From the NCBI RefSeq assembly GCF_042660705.1, contig NZ_JBHSUQ010000003.1: a stretch of DNA of 64,000 nucleotides; one strand, 5' to 3'. Position numbers and translations under genes: made by a program. The notes below the pieces were generated by a model. The model saw only the letters and a program-made list of their open reading frames with translations, made no database searches and was not told the origin of the DNA. This document shows, piece after piece, positions 42,767 through 53,014 of the stretch. Positions within the stretch are counted from its first letter, which is position 1. Every line of letters starts with the position of its first letter. This stretch comes from Undibacterium_A arcticum. GTDB lineage: Bacteria > Pseudomonadota > Gammaproteobacteria > Burkholderiales > Burkholderiaceae_D.

Positions 42767-44463
42767 TCACAGACTCAACGACAATTGCGGTTTGGATTGC
42801 ACCACAACCTTACCAATGTCATTTTCGTGAACCACCTTCATTTTCGCGCCGAGCTTCGGCACGCGATCGAGCTTTGACGTGTCGTGAACAATCCCGGTAT
42901 TGCGCCCCACGTCCTGGATTACCAGATTGCGATCGACGGCGACGACTGGACCGGAATACGTATGGCCATTCTCCGCGCGTTTTAGCGTTGCGACGACTTC
43001 CTTTGCCAAGTCAATGAATTGCGGATCAAGATCGGTCGCATTCGATTCCACCAGAATCGATGTTGCTTCGGCGCGTTCCATGTCGATCTCTGGCCGGCCC
43101 ACGAAGCGGTTGATGGAATTTCCCACATGATGCCCAACGTCCCGAAATACAGAAAAAATCACCGACTGTCCGAGTACCTCGTGTTTTGCAGTCGAGGAGA
43201 GTCCATCAACAAGATGTGGCGAAATGCCCTTGCACGACGCATGTTCTTCCGGAGTTAACAGGCGTAACAAATCAGGATTGTTAGGGTTCTGAACCAGGGG
43301 CTCAGTGCTACGGCGCTTCATGTAGCCTTTGCCTATCGTGCCGACATGTTCGGAGTCTGCGGTAACGATTTGCATTTAAAACCTTTGCCGGCATCAGCGT
43401 CACGCACGGCCTTATCCTTGAGATAATCCATTCGGCTCCATCGCGGATCGTCGTCAGGAATTTGCTCTAAAATTTCCCCTAGTTTGCGCGGCGCATGCGT
43501 AGGCGGCATCAGTTGCGAAAGGTCGAATTGAATGCCCTCACTAACCGCGACCATGACCCAACGATTCCTATTTTCCAGTTCGCCCCACTGCTTGCCGTTT
43601 AAGACCGCCTCATGTGTGACGTACCCCAAATCTTTGAGTTGCGTTCTCAAAATTGCGGCACTCGCGGTTGAAAAATAGTTGGGAACGCATTCGTATATAA
43701 CGATGGCCGGATTGACTTTCGCCAGGATGATTAGGCCGGCGACAACCAAGTGACCAGTATGCTCATGCGCCTCGGCGATCTTGTTGCCGTTCTTGGCCAT
43801 TCCACTCGAAGAGCTTGACTCACAAGGCACTCCAAATTCCATGATTTCAGTTTTCGGAATTGAGCAAAGCCCTCTCTCATCGAATGCGAGTTCTTGCATT
43901 GGCGCCGCATATACTTTTGTGTTTTCATTCCACGCGTCGTTATGCACCGCCGCATGTTCGAGCAACTCACCGCGTATATCGTTCGCAAAAGCGAGTTCCG
44001 TTTTAATCCCAGCGTTTTGCAGCCCGTGATGAATTGCGTTCGTGAGAATACCGCCACCGTGCGACAAGCTCCCGATTGTTAATGCGTCGCCCGTTTCGAG
44101 CTTGCGACGAAGCCGCTGCGTGCGTTCTTGCTTTTTCAATTCTGTGGCGAGCGGGACTAGGTATATCTCCCCTTTTTTGACAGCTACGCGGATGGCCGAC
44201 ATGCCATCAAACATGGCGAGCAATTCCCTGCTATTCAGGTCAATCACCGGATTGATTTTGTCACCGCTCTTTTTTGAAGATACAACGCGCGTGCCGTCTT
44301 CGCACGCCGTGAGCACCAGCGTCTTGCCCTGAATTGCGATGTCATACTTCTGGCCTGGCTTGAAACCTGCCTTCTCAGTTTGAGTGCCTTCCAGCCAAAT
44401 GCGCGGCGCGCCCCTGTTCTGACCCATTTTCTTCACGTAGTAACCTTCTAATTCGTGTGACAT
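42767..44463 (-). CDS. SymE-like / C5 cytosine methyltransferase / KfrB fusion, frameshifted
   Basis: Residues 1-80 resemble a SymE-type fold (GAPRIWLEGTQTEKAGFKPG, then Y-D-I-A-I-Q-G-K-T-L-V-L-T). A C5 methyltransferase follows with the P-C loop F-G-V-P-C-E-S-S, the E-C-V motif in V-I-Y-E-C-V-P-N-Y and E-N-R-N-R-W. Near 43377 the frame shifts at a T/A run; reading through gives L-L-T-P-E-E-H-A and the remaining MTase end, then a KfrB-like domain (Y-S-G-P-V-V-A-V-D-R-N, then GIVHDTSKLDRVPKLG). Assembled length is about 565 residues. It would protect transferred DNA from restriction. Confidence 0.75.
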
Positions 44464-44472
44464 ATGCTCCCC

Positions 44473-47400
44473 TTAGTGACAGATTGATTGCGCCGGCTTC
44501 GTCCGGTCCTTGCTCATTGCAACACCGTTCTTGTACAAAAAATGCGCGTGATCCCCGGCATGCAAGCGATCCGCTTGTGGCACGTCCTTACGACGATGAA
44601 TCGTGGCCGCATGCATGCCCACTTCCTGTAGCACAAATTCATCCATCACCGCGATGATTTTGCCGCTGTAGGAGCCGTCCATACGGTTAGGCATCTGCGG
44701 CCGATACCCGTCCAATCGAAGCTTTGCTTCCGGTATTGAAAACGCTGCGACTGTCTCGTTCGCACGCACCAGCATTTCAGGATTGGCGTAGCGACGCGCG
44801 TCAGGCATCAGCACAGCTTTTGCAAGGTCATGTGACTCTTCAATGCGTTGCATGACCACCTCGAACACTTCGCCACCATTACCCTGCTCGAACCAGGCAT
44901 CATGTTTTCTTGACCCGAGAATTTCAGATCCTTTTTCTGGAAAGAGTGCGGCGCGCAAATAATCAGCAATTACGCCGTCCGCGTTCTTGAGCACGTCCGC
45001 GTCATACGTTTTGATTACCGGCCCACCAAGCAAGTCAATTGCTGGCGCATTTCGACTATTACCTCGCACGAATTCATCATAAATTTCTTGCACTTCGTCA
45101 CGCGGCTTGCCCCATTTTTTCGACATGGATTCGACCACCATCAAATCGACAACCCCGAGCACCGTAATGTTGCGCTCACCAAGCCGTGCGATCTTGTCCT
45201 CGATGTCTTTAAACTCTGGCGAAGGCAAACCATCCATGTTCGGTATGGCCGCGTTAGGTAGGTTATTTTGTCTGTCCGTTTCCGCAGGACGCTGACTCGA
45301 TGGCTTCCACGTTGAAACGTAGTTATCATCTTTTTGCATCTTCTTCAGTTCCACCAGGATCTCGCTGTTGTCCTTGCGCAGTTGTTCGAGCTTGGCGATG
45401 TCCTTGAATGGCTTATTTATCTGTTCGCGCGCCTTTGCGAGATCGGTATGTTCGGACGCAAGACGTGTTTTTGCAGCATCTATGTCTCTTTCAAAATTGT
45501 CGAGAAAGTTATCCATCCGATGCAGGAAGCCAGTGATCGCGAATTTGTCGTCCTTCATATACGACAGATTCGTGGGCTGATACTTCTTGTCACCCTTAAG
45601 CCGGAACATGATTTCATTGCGCACGCAGTAAACATGCACGTCAAATCCGCGATAGGTGCCTACCTTGAGTTCATTGATTTTTTCGAAGGCTTTCTTTGCC
45701 TGCGTTTCAACGGCGCCCTGCATAGCAGTCATGACCAGGTTAAGCAGTTGGTCCTTGTCCTCGTTCGTATAAACGGCATTCCCGCTTTTAAATTGCCATT
45801 CTTCCTTCGTATTGCCGTCGCGACGGGCAATTTCCCGCTGCGTTTCGGCGATTGAGGTATCTGCACGCTCCTGCGCCTGTTCATTCCATGCGATGCTGCT
45901 CTGCATCGCATGCAGGTTGCGTTTGTGGTTGGAGAACAAGGCCTCAACTTTCTTCAGCTCGGCCGATAACTGCACCTGCATAAAGATCAGGGGATTGCCC
46001 GATGCCGCCGCTTTCATTTCTGCCGCGTTTGCAGCCTCGCCAGCGATATCCTCGATCGTGCGCAACAGGGAATCCCCTTTCGGAATTGCTCGATGCCAGC
46101 GGCCTTGTATTCGATCGTCTGCCACATGCGCGAATCGTAAGTTTTTTCTGTGGCATACCTAATGATTTCCACTTCGAATTCATCCGGTGCGGCTTTGAAA
46201 AATTCGTTACCTTGACGAATGATCCTGCCTTCGCGCTGTTCAAGATCACTTGGGCGCCACGGGCAATCAATGTGATGTTCCGCGACCAATTTGTTCTGCA
46301 CGTTCGTGCCGGCGCCCATCTTGGCCGTTGAACCAATCAGCACCCGAACATCACCAGCACGCATCTGTGCGAACAGTTTGTCCTTTTGTACATCGGTTTT
46401 CGCGTCATGAATGAATCTGATTTGGCCCTCTGGTATCCCTTTGGCGATCAGTTTTTGCTTCACGTCGTCGTATACCGAAAAGCGATTGCTGCCGGCCAGG
46501 ATTTCATCCATCGACACGGTTGTATCTTCTTCGTCCTCGATCTCGTTTTCATCATCGATCGTGACGGCCGGCGTCACGATCGCAGTGGCGCCTTTTTTCC
46601 CTTTAGGCGTGGACAGATCGCAGAACACCAATTGCGTGCCCTTCTTGGCATCCCAATCTTCATGAATGCGAACGATGTTATCGATCATGATGTTTACTTT
46701 GCTGCCGGCAAAATCCGGAGCAGACGGATCAATCAGGCGATAATCCAAGCCGGCCTTGCGCGCGTCATTCGTGATCTTCAGAGGATTGTCGATGCGTGGG
46801 TCGGACGGCGGATGTTCCATCCGCTCGATGATGCATCCCTTCGGCCATTGCTTGATGAGCGAGCCGTCCTCGCGCAGTTGCGGCCGGCCGTCCGCATCTA
46901 GCACCGGCTCTTGTTCGCCAATGTAGTGCGCCTGATCCGGCGAGCGCGGTACCACGATGTTTTTCGCTCTGCCGCCCTTGATGTTTGGTACCGGGAACCG
47001 CTCGCCCCGGTCAATCGCCTGTTGTTTCAAGTCCGCCAGCGTCACCACGTCCGCAAAGGTCCGGTACTGCGCAATCAGTTCAGGCACGTTCTGGAATTTC
47101 GCAAAGCGGGAGTTCAATTTGTAATTCATCCCCGTCGCATCAAGTTCCCAGCCCGTCACCACCTGGCCAAAGGTCGACGCCCAGGCATCGAAGTGTTCCA
47201 CGCCTTGCAGCTTCATCGAGTCGTATTGCATGTAACGCTGCACCGTATACATTTCCGCGAGCGTGTTCGAGATTGGTGTGCCGGTACCAAAAAAACAAGC
47301 CGCGGCCTTTGTATTGCGTTTGCAAATAGCGCGCCTTGACGAACAGATCAAACGCTTGATCACTGCCGACCAGGTTGCCCAATCCAGCGACGCGATTTAA

Positions 47401-50400
47401 TGAAGTATTGATAAATAAATTCTTAAAAATATGACTTTCATCAACCATGAGGCAGTCGACGCCCAACTCATCAAAAGTCACAACGCGATCCTTCACGCCG
47501 GACGATGCTTGCCGTTCAAGCTTCGCCTGCATGCGGTCCTTCGCTTTCTCCATGTTCTTGATCGTGATGCGATCGCCGCGCTCTTCTTTCAAACGCCGCA
47601 AGGCGTCTGTCAAATCATCGATTTGCTCGCTCAGAATGGCATCGAGCGTTTCAGGTGGCATGCCAATCTTTTTCAGGCTTGAATGTCCGACGATCACGGC
47701 ATCCCAATCGCCGGTTGCGATCTTCGCGTAAAGCTTTTCCCGGTTTTCTTTTTTGAAGTCTGTCTTTTCCGCAATCAGCACCTTTGCCTCTGGATACAGT
47801 TCGTAGATCGCATCCTTCCATTGCAGCAGCAAATGATTTGGAACCGCCAGCATCGGCTTCTTGACCAGACCCATGCGCCGGCTTTCCATTGCAACGCCCA
47901 CTTTCACATAGGTCTTGCCAGCACCGACGACGTGATCGAACAGGCCACCGCCCTCCTGCACGCCGCGCCAGATCGCATTCTTCTGATGCTCGCGCAGTTT
48001 GATTGCCAGCGACGCGCCCGGTAACGTCAAATGCGAACCGTCAAAGACCGGGGCGACATTGGTATTGAACGTGTCGTTATAGATGCGTGCCAGGCTGTCG
48101 CGGCGCGTCTTGTCTTCCCACACCCAATCATTGAATCCCTGCCGAATTTCATCGGCTTTCTGGTTTGCGACCGCCGTTTCTTGTTCATTGACGGCATAGA
48201 TCGGGTTGCGATGTTCGTCTTCGCCGATCTTGTCTTTTACCTGAATCGTCTTGTGCGAAAGGATCGCTTCAATCAATTCATTGGCTGGGTAACGTGAGGT
48301 TCCCCACGTCACGGTATTGGTCGTTTGGTCCGCGCGGCCAATCTTTGTCACCCACTTGCCGATCGCCGGCTGATAGCTCACCGTGCGATGCACCGGCCCC
48401 AGCAGATGACCAACAAATTCATCGACGGCCGTTGCCGGCACCCAGGTACTGCCCAATTGCACGCCGATATCTACTGGCTCGATGTCCTTCGGTTGCACCG
48501 CTTGTAGCGCGTCGACGTTCGCCTGAAACTCGCGATCCCCGCTCGCGGCATTGACTGCAATTGCCAGTTTGCGCTTGACGTTGCCCGTCAAATACTGGTC
48601 CGCGCTCTCCCAGGCGCGCGTTGCGGGATTTCGATGGATCAATCCGTTTAATTCTTCGATCACCCTTTCTTCCGTACTTCCCGTCAGACGCACGATATAG
48701 GGCATATCAATGACGCCGCGCTCATTGAGCGACACCATCATGCCGTCCTTGGCCGAGTCGACAGACGTGATCTCGCGCGATGCCGCGATCACCCTCTTTG
48801 AGAAAATATCGGCCTTCTTTGCGGACGGCTCCCGCGCTTCAACGCCGTCGCGTTTGGCGATCTCTTTCGAAATCCCCCGATCATAGTCACGTTCGAGCGA
48901 ATGCAGCAGCGGATAATCCGGATCGTCGGACATCGCCTGCTTGTTTGGCAATGCGCTGATGTAGCCATGTTTCTTGTTGAAGCTGTCGTAACTCTTGTTG
49001 AGCCTGCCACGCATCGAATCGATTGCATCGTCGCTTTCGTAGCCGGCGCGCTCAGCGGCCATCAGCTCGCGCAAAGCCGCGCGAATGTCGATCATGCCCT
49101 TGATGCGCTCGCCCTGCTTCTCATTCTTGTGATCGACAAATTCATAGTCGCCGTGATCTAGCAGATCCGGGAGCCGGCGCGCAACACGGCCGTCCGCGAT
49201 GAAGAACGCGCCAACTTTGATCTTTGAATGCGTAAAATCGATGTTGCTTTTTTTGATTTCAACAACCGTGTTTGCCTTGCTGTACACCGCTGCCGGCAAT
49301 TGCGCCATTGCGCGCGAGAGGCCTTCTTTGATGTCAGCGCCGGGAATTTCAACGCAAGTCGGCGAGTCGTCGCGGTACATGGTCCCGGTCAATGCCATCT
49401 TGCCGAGGATCATTGACGGATTATCGACAAAGTATTGATTGAGCGGAATGTCCTTGCCGGTTTCGTCGTCTACGATCTTGCCGACATTCACCCAGGCTTT
49501 CGACGGCGTTTCTCCCTCTTTCGCTTTTTGGATAAAAACGATGTCCGTTGTCACTTCCGTTAATGCGTTTTCTTTGAACGCGGTATTGGGCAAACGCACC
49601 GCGCCGAGCAGATGCGCGCGATCGGCGATCCATTCCCGCGCGGCGCTGTTTTGTGCGTCCATAAAGAAGTTGGACACCACCACCGCCACTACGCCGCCGT
49701 CACGCACCTTGTCGAGAGACTTCGCAATGAAATAGTTATGAATTGAAAATTCGGAGAGGTCACGATGCTCCGCATCAAAAATTGACTGACTCCCGAACGG
49801 TGGATTTCCCACGGCCAGATCGAAATACCCTGATGGAATCGCCACATCTTGATAACCGCGATTGATCACGGTTGAATCCGGGTACAGATGCTTCAAGGAG
49901 ATGCGCCAGTTCTTGGAATTCGCTGCGCCAATCATCGTTGCGATGATCGAACGCTTGCGGAATGCCGCCCCAGCCAACATACCGGACCAGAACCGCTTGT
50001 TCGTCCGGTGTTGCGGAACGGGCTTCGCTATTCAGCGTTTAAGAAGTGACAACGCAACAACGTTGTCGCGGTACTTCGCCTTCGCGCCGCCTGTACCGAG
50101 GCGATCGGCTTCGGTGATTACATAGTTTGCTGGTTTTATTCAGTTCTGTCTCTACCTGATTCATTGCCAGGATCTCGTGTTCCGCCATCCCTTGTGTCGT
50201 CGCGTCGTCCTGATCCTCCAGCACTCGCGCTTCCAAATTCTGTTGCTCCAACAATCGGCTCAGAAGCACCATTTCCCCCTCTTTCTCCAGCTTGCGCAGC
50301 AGCGCCGGGGAGTTCATCGCCCATCGATCCGCGATCTTCCAACCCCGCAGGCTGAACGGTTTTTGCGCGATCGCTTGCACCGTTGATAAAGTCAGTACTC

Positions 50401-50573
50401 GCTTGGCCACGTCCAGCGGTTGCATTTGTCCTTCCAGCATCATTTTCTCCCTGTATTAAATCATCGTCCCGAATTGCATCGTCCTGAATCCGCTCGATCG
50501 TCGCGATCGTTTCATTGAACTCAAAATCGAATCCAAGCTGCTCTATTTTTCTTTCGCTCTTACCTTTTGCCAT
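44473..50573 (-). CDS. Giant N6-methylase / SNF2 helicase polyvalent protein with KfrB-like end, frameshifted
   Basis: An ATG at 50573 begins AKGKSERKIEQLGFDFEFNE, followed by a Gly/Asp/Arg-rich linker. Breaks near 50115, 50036 and 49975 lead through V-I-T-E-A-D-R-L-G-T-G-G, D-E-Q-A-V-L-V-R-Y-V-G-W-G-G and then a methylase with V-G-N-P-P-F-G-S. A SNF2-type helicase follows (HVVGAGKTYV, C-L-M-V-D-E-S-H). A break near 47285 falls in an A7 run; the second helicase lobe has STAKMGAGTNVQNKLVAEHH and E-Q-R-E-G-R-I-I-R-Q-G-N. A last break is near 46090. The tail is a coiled coil and a KfrB-like domain (Y-S-G-K-I-I-A-V-M-D-E). Assembled length is about 2030 residues. Such proteins are common on conjugative plasmids and are proposed to protect incoming DNA. 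Confidence 0.75.
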
Positions 50574-50711
50574 GATACGCCGCCAATTAATATCGATGAC
50601 ATATTTTAGAACATAATTATTGCATTGTGTGAATAAATAAATAGTTTAAACACTTTATTTTCTCTTTATTGCTATGTTCTCGTACTCGATTTCCGACGTT
50701 GGAAATGAAAT
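50574..50711. other. Intergenic region upstream of the giant gene
   Basis: AT-rich leader. It holds a GTTTAAAC core (50644-50651), resembling the KorA-like operator centre but lacking its arms, and palindrome site 5. Confidence 0.4.
50690..50705. promoter_or_regulatory. 16-bp palindrome TTTCCGACGTTGGAAA, site 5
   Basis: It lies 117 bases upstream of the giant methylase/helicase gene start and 7 bases after the stop of the Mrr-like gene. Confidence 0.7.
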
Positions 50712-51344
50712 TCACTGTTGCACTTCTTTGATCATTTCCAGCAGCCTAGCCCCGCCGACCAGATCAATCGGCTTACCTTGCGCGAACCGCCATGCGTCGT
50801 TGGTGAACCGGCCCACGCACACAATCGTGACTGCCTGCGCCTTGTGATGCATCATCAACCCGAACATTTCTCTCACTACCGACACTCCGACGCTGCTCGA
50901 TCGCCACTGCTTGACCTGGACAATCGTCTTTCTGTGGTCTTTCCATAGAACGAGGTCAATGCCACCATCAGCACCGCCTTGCCCCGTCTCCTGAATCACA
51001 AAGCCCAAACGTCTGTATGCCTCACCCACAACGCGCTCAAACGCGGCCCAATCCATCGCGCGCAGCGTAGTTAGATCGCGCTGGCGATCCAACAAGCGGC
51101 GGCGACCGCCTTGTTTAAACCAGGTTATCGCGGCCGATACGCCACAAAACAGCAGAAACACACTAGCAGGCAGTTTCAACAATCCGTTGTGAGCCACCAA
51201 TTGCCAGAAGCCGTCCCGACTCGATGATGATGCAACGCTTGGAATGACCCACCAGATGACAAGGTAGATGGCGCCGGCCACACACAGCGGGACCCACCAC
51301 GGCGCCGTGCTGCGTGTGCGGTGAAGGTCGCGGCGTTTTTTCAA
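50712..51344 (-). CDS. Membrane-anchored Mrr-like restriction endonuclease domain protein
   Basis: A 210-residue protein with two N-terminal membrane segments (P-L-C-V-A-G-A-I-Y-L-V-I-W-W and LPASVFLLFCGVSAAITWFK), then an Mrr-type nuclease fold: M-D-W-A-A-F-E-R-V-V-G-E-A-Y-R, GADGGIDLVLWKDHRK and I-V-Q-V-K-Q-W, which supply the D-x(n)-QxK catalytic set. Proteins of this layout are often called 'restriction endonuclease' and may act on foreign DNA at the membrane. It overlaps the next gene by four bases. Confidence 0.8.
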   Translation of the reverse strand: MKKRRDLHRTRSTAPWWVPLCVAGAIYLVIWWVIPSVASSSSRDGFWQLVAHNGLLKLPASVFLLFCGVSAAITWFKQGGRRRLLDRQRDLTTLRAMDWAAFERVVGEAYRRLGFVIQETGQGGADGGIDLVLWKDHRKTIVQVKQWRSSSVGVSVVREMFGLMMHHKAQAVTIVCVGRFTNDAWRFAQGKPIDLVGGARLLEMIKEVQQ

Positions 51345-51661
51345 TTCGCGACCTGTGGATGTTGGTCATCAGAGAGCAATTTGTATTCGCGGACCAACAC
51401 CATTAAGCCGCTCGTATTTTCGTCCAACCAGAGTTTGCCGCTCACCCGCATGGTAGAAGGCGCCAACGGCGGCAACGCCACGCGTGCCACGTCAAAGCCT
51501 ATCCGCACATTGGCATCGTGCGTATGCAACGTCCCGTAGATCCGATCCGATCGAGGCTGCTCATCGCTAGGACGAAATGAGCCGACGACATCCTCGATTT
51601 CGCTCATCTGGCCACCGATCCGACGAAGAGCGCCCAAAAGCGTTGAAGGTTTATTATTCAT
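51341..51661 (-). CDS. Hypothetical protein coupled to the Mrr-like gene
   Basis: A 106-residue protein; beta-rich, with RIYGTLHTHDANVRIGFDVA. The 4-base overlap with the Mrr-like gene suggests a joint role. No family recognised. Confidence 0.5.
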   Translation of the reverse strand: MNNKPSTLLGALRRIGGQMSEIEDVVGSFRPSDEQPRSDRIYGTLHTHDANVRIGFDVARVALPPLAPSTMRVSGKLWLDENTSGLMVLVREYKLLSDDQHPQVAN

Positions 51662-51688
51662 AATATGTCTTGTTAATATGATTCAACT

Positions 51689-52366
51689 TCAATTTGCAAG
51701 CTTTGCTTCAAGTAATCCGCTCGAAATACGTTTCCCCACCACATTTTTAGATCTCATTGCCGTTACACCCAAGCTCGCAGGTTTAATCGGACCTACCCGG
51801 CCATATTTCAATTCTGGAACACGATATAGCGATGCATCGACCACTTTTTGCACATACCCATTGCCAAATCCATTTTCAAAATTACCGGTGTTGTATGCCG
51901 AAATTGCGGCCAGCAAAGCTTGCTCAGGATTTTTGTATTTCTTCAATGCCTCGGCATAAAATTCCGTCAGTACTTGTGCGCCCATGCGCAAATTATCGCA
52001 AGGTTCTAGCGCCGTCTGCACCGATATCCCGAAACGTTTTAAATGCCGGCTACTTAGTTGTGTAAGTCCGATCCCAACCATATGCCCTTGCGCCGTCAGC
52101 GATTCAACGAGGTTGGCCGCTTCGTCCTTTGTTGATGGATCGTAACTACGAAGCATCAATTTGCGCTCAGCCCACGGCAGGCCCATAGGTCCATCATCAG
52201 AAATTACAAATGCTCTCCCACGCGATTCCGTATGAACAATCGCGCTCAGCGTCTTCGGATGAACTTGCGGAGCACAACGCTGCATCAATGCATCCATATC
52301 ATCGGCCAAGGCGCCTCGTGCCATCACCGACAAGCAAACGAGCGTCAGCAGGAATTTCACTCCCAT
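51689..52366 (-). CDS. virB1: VirB1-like lytic transglycosylase
   Basis: A 225-residue protein with a signal peptide (FLLTLVCLSVMARGALA), the SLT catalytic Glu in A-I-V-H-T-E-S-R-G, G-I-G-L-T-Q-L-S-S-R-H-L and A-I-S-A-Y-N-T-G-N. VirB1 proteins open the peptidoglycan for type IV secretion. It is the only clear mating-pair component in the window, so the others should lie beyond the right edge or elsewhere. Confidence 0.88.
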   Translation of the reverse strand: MGVKFLLTLVCLSVMARGALADDMDALMQRCAPQVHPKTLSAIVHTESRGRAFVISDDGPMGLPWAERKLMLRSYDPSTKDEAANLVESLTAQGHMVGIGLTQLSSRHLKRFGISVQTALEPCDNLRMGAQVLTEFYAEALKKYKNPEQALLAAISAYNTGNFENGFGNGYVQKVVDASLYRVPELKYGRVGPIKPASLGVTAMRSKNVVGKRISSGLLEAKLAN

Positions 52367-52412
52367 ATCCCACGCGTTTCCTTCAGGATAAGGAAATCAG
52401 CCAATTCCCCTT

Positions 52413-53014
52413 CTAACCCGTTTGCATAAGATGCGGCCATTTCGCTATCCATGCCGGCAGACAAAGTGCAGCGTAACAGCGATCCCGATACTCCATAGGC
52501 AAAAGCAGATCATTTTTATAGGCCAGCATCGCGCCCCCGAACGGCACCGTGGCCTGAAATCCGTCCGGACTGACAGCGGCTAAGTGCGCTGCCAATTCAC
52601 CAGGATTAGTCAGACTTGCGTAAAAACGTCCAACGACCTTTTCCAGTTCGGAAGCGACACTCGGGCGCAAAACCACACGTTCGATTTGCCCCTCAAACGC
52701 CTCTAGTTCAACTGGCAGATTGCTTACATCCAGCCGCCTTCCAAATTCGCCATTTGAATTCGACATTACCAGCAATGCAAGGGCCTTTCTCTCAACCGGT
52801 CGTAATGACGGCCAGAATGTCGCCCATCGTTCCAGATAGCGAGTGTCATCTTCGAGGCAAAAGTTATAGACCTGCAGCAGCCGGTACAGATGCCGCGCCG
52901 CGCGTCGATCTATCTTTCAAAATTAGTATGCGGGTACAGTTTTACCCGCACTGTGTTCCTGCTCACAGCGTTCTCCGACAACAATGCATCATTTCGGGCT
53001 TCGAGACGCATCAT
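52413..53014 (-). CDS. Hypothetical protein coupled to the coupling-protein gene, frameshifted
   Basis: The ATG at 53014 overlaps the traG stop (ATGA). It encodes M-R-L-E-A-R-N-D-A-L-L-S-E-N, then a break near 52915, then HLYRLLQVYNFCLEDDTRYL and a soluble helical body to the stop at 52413. Assembled length is about 200 residues. No family recognised; the coupling suggests a part in transfer. Confidence 0.5.

Noticed and set aside
50039..50443. Separate 134-residue gene overlapping the start of the giant protein
   Set aside because: The Gly/Asp-rich linker frame from the ATG at 50573 fits the family better, and both frames collapse into one gene after correcting indels.
50644..50651. GTTTAAAC as a second KorA-like operator
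   Set aside because: It lacks the GTACAC/GTGTAC arms of the site at 3375-3394, and an 8-mer of this kind is expected by chance. A third GTTTAAAC near 51113 lies inside a gene.
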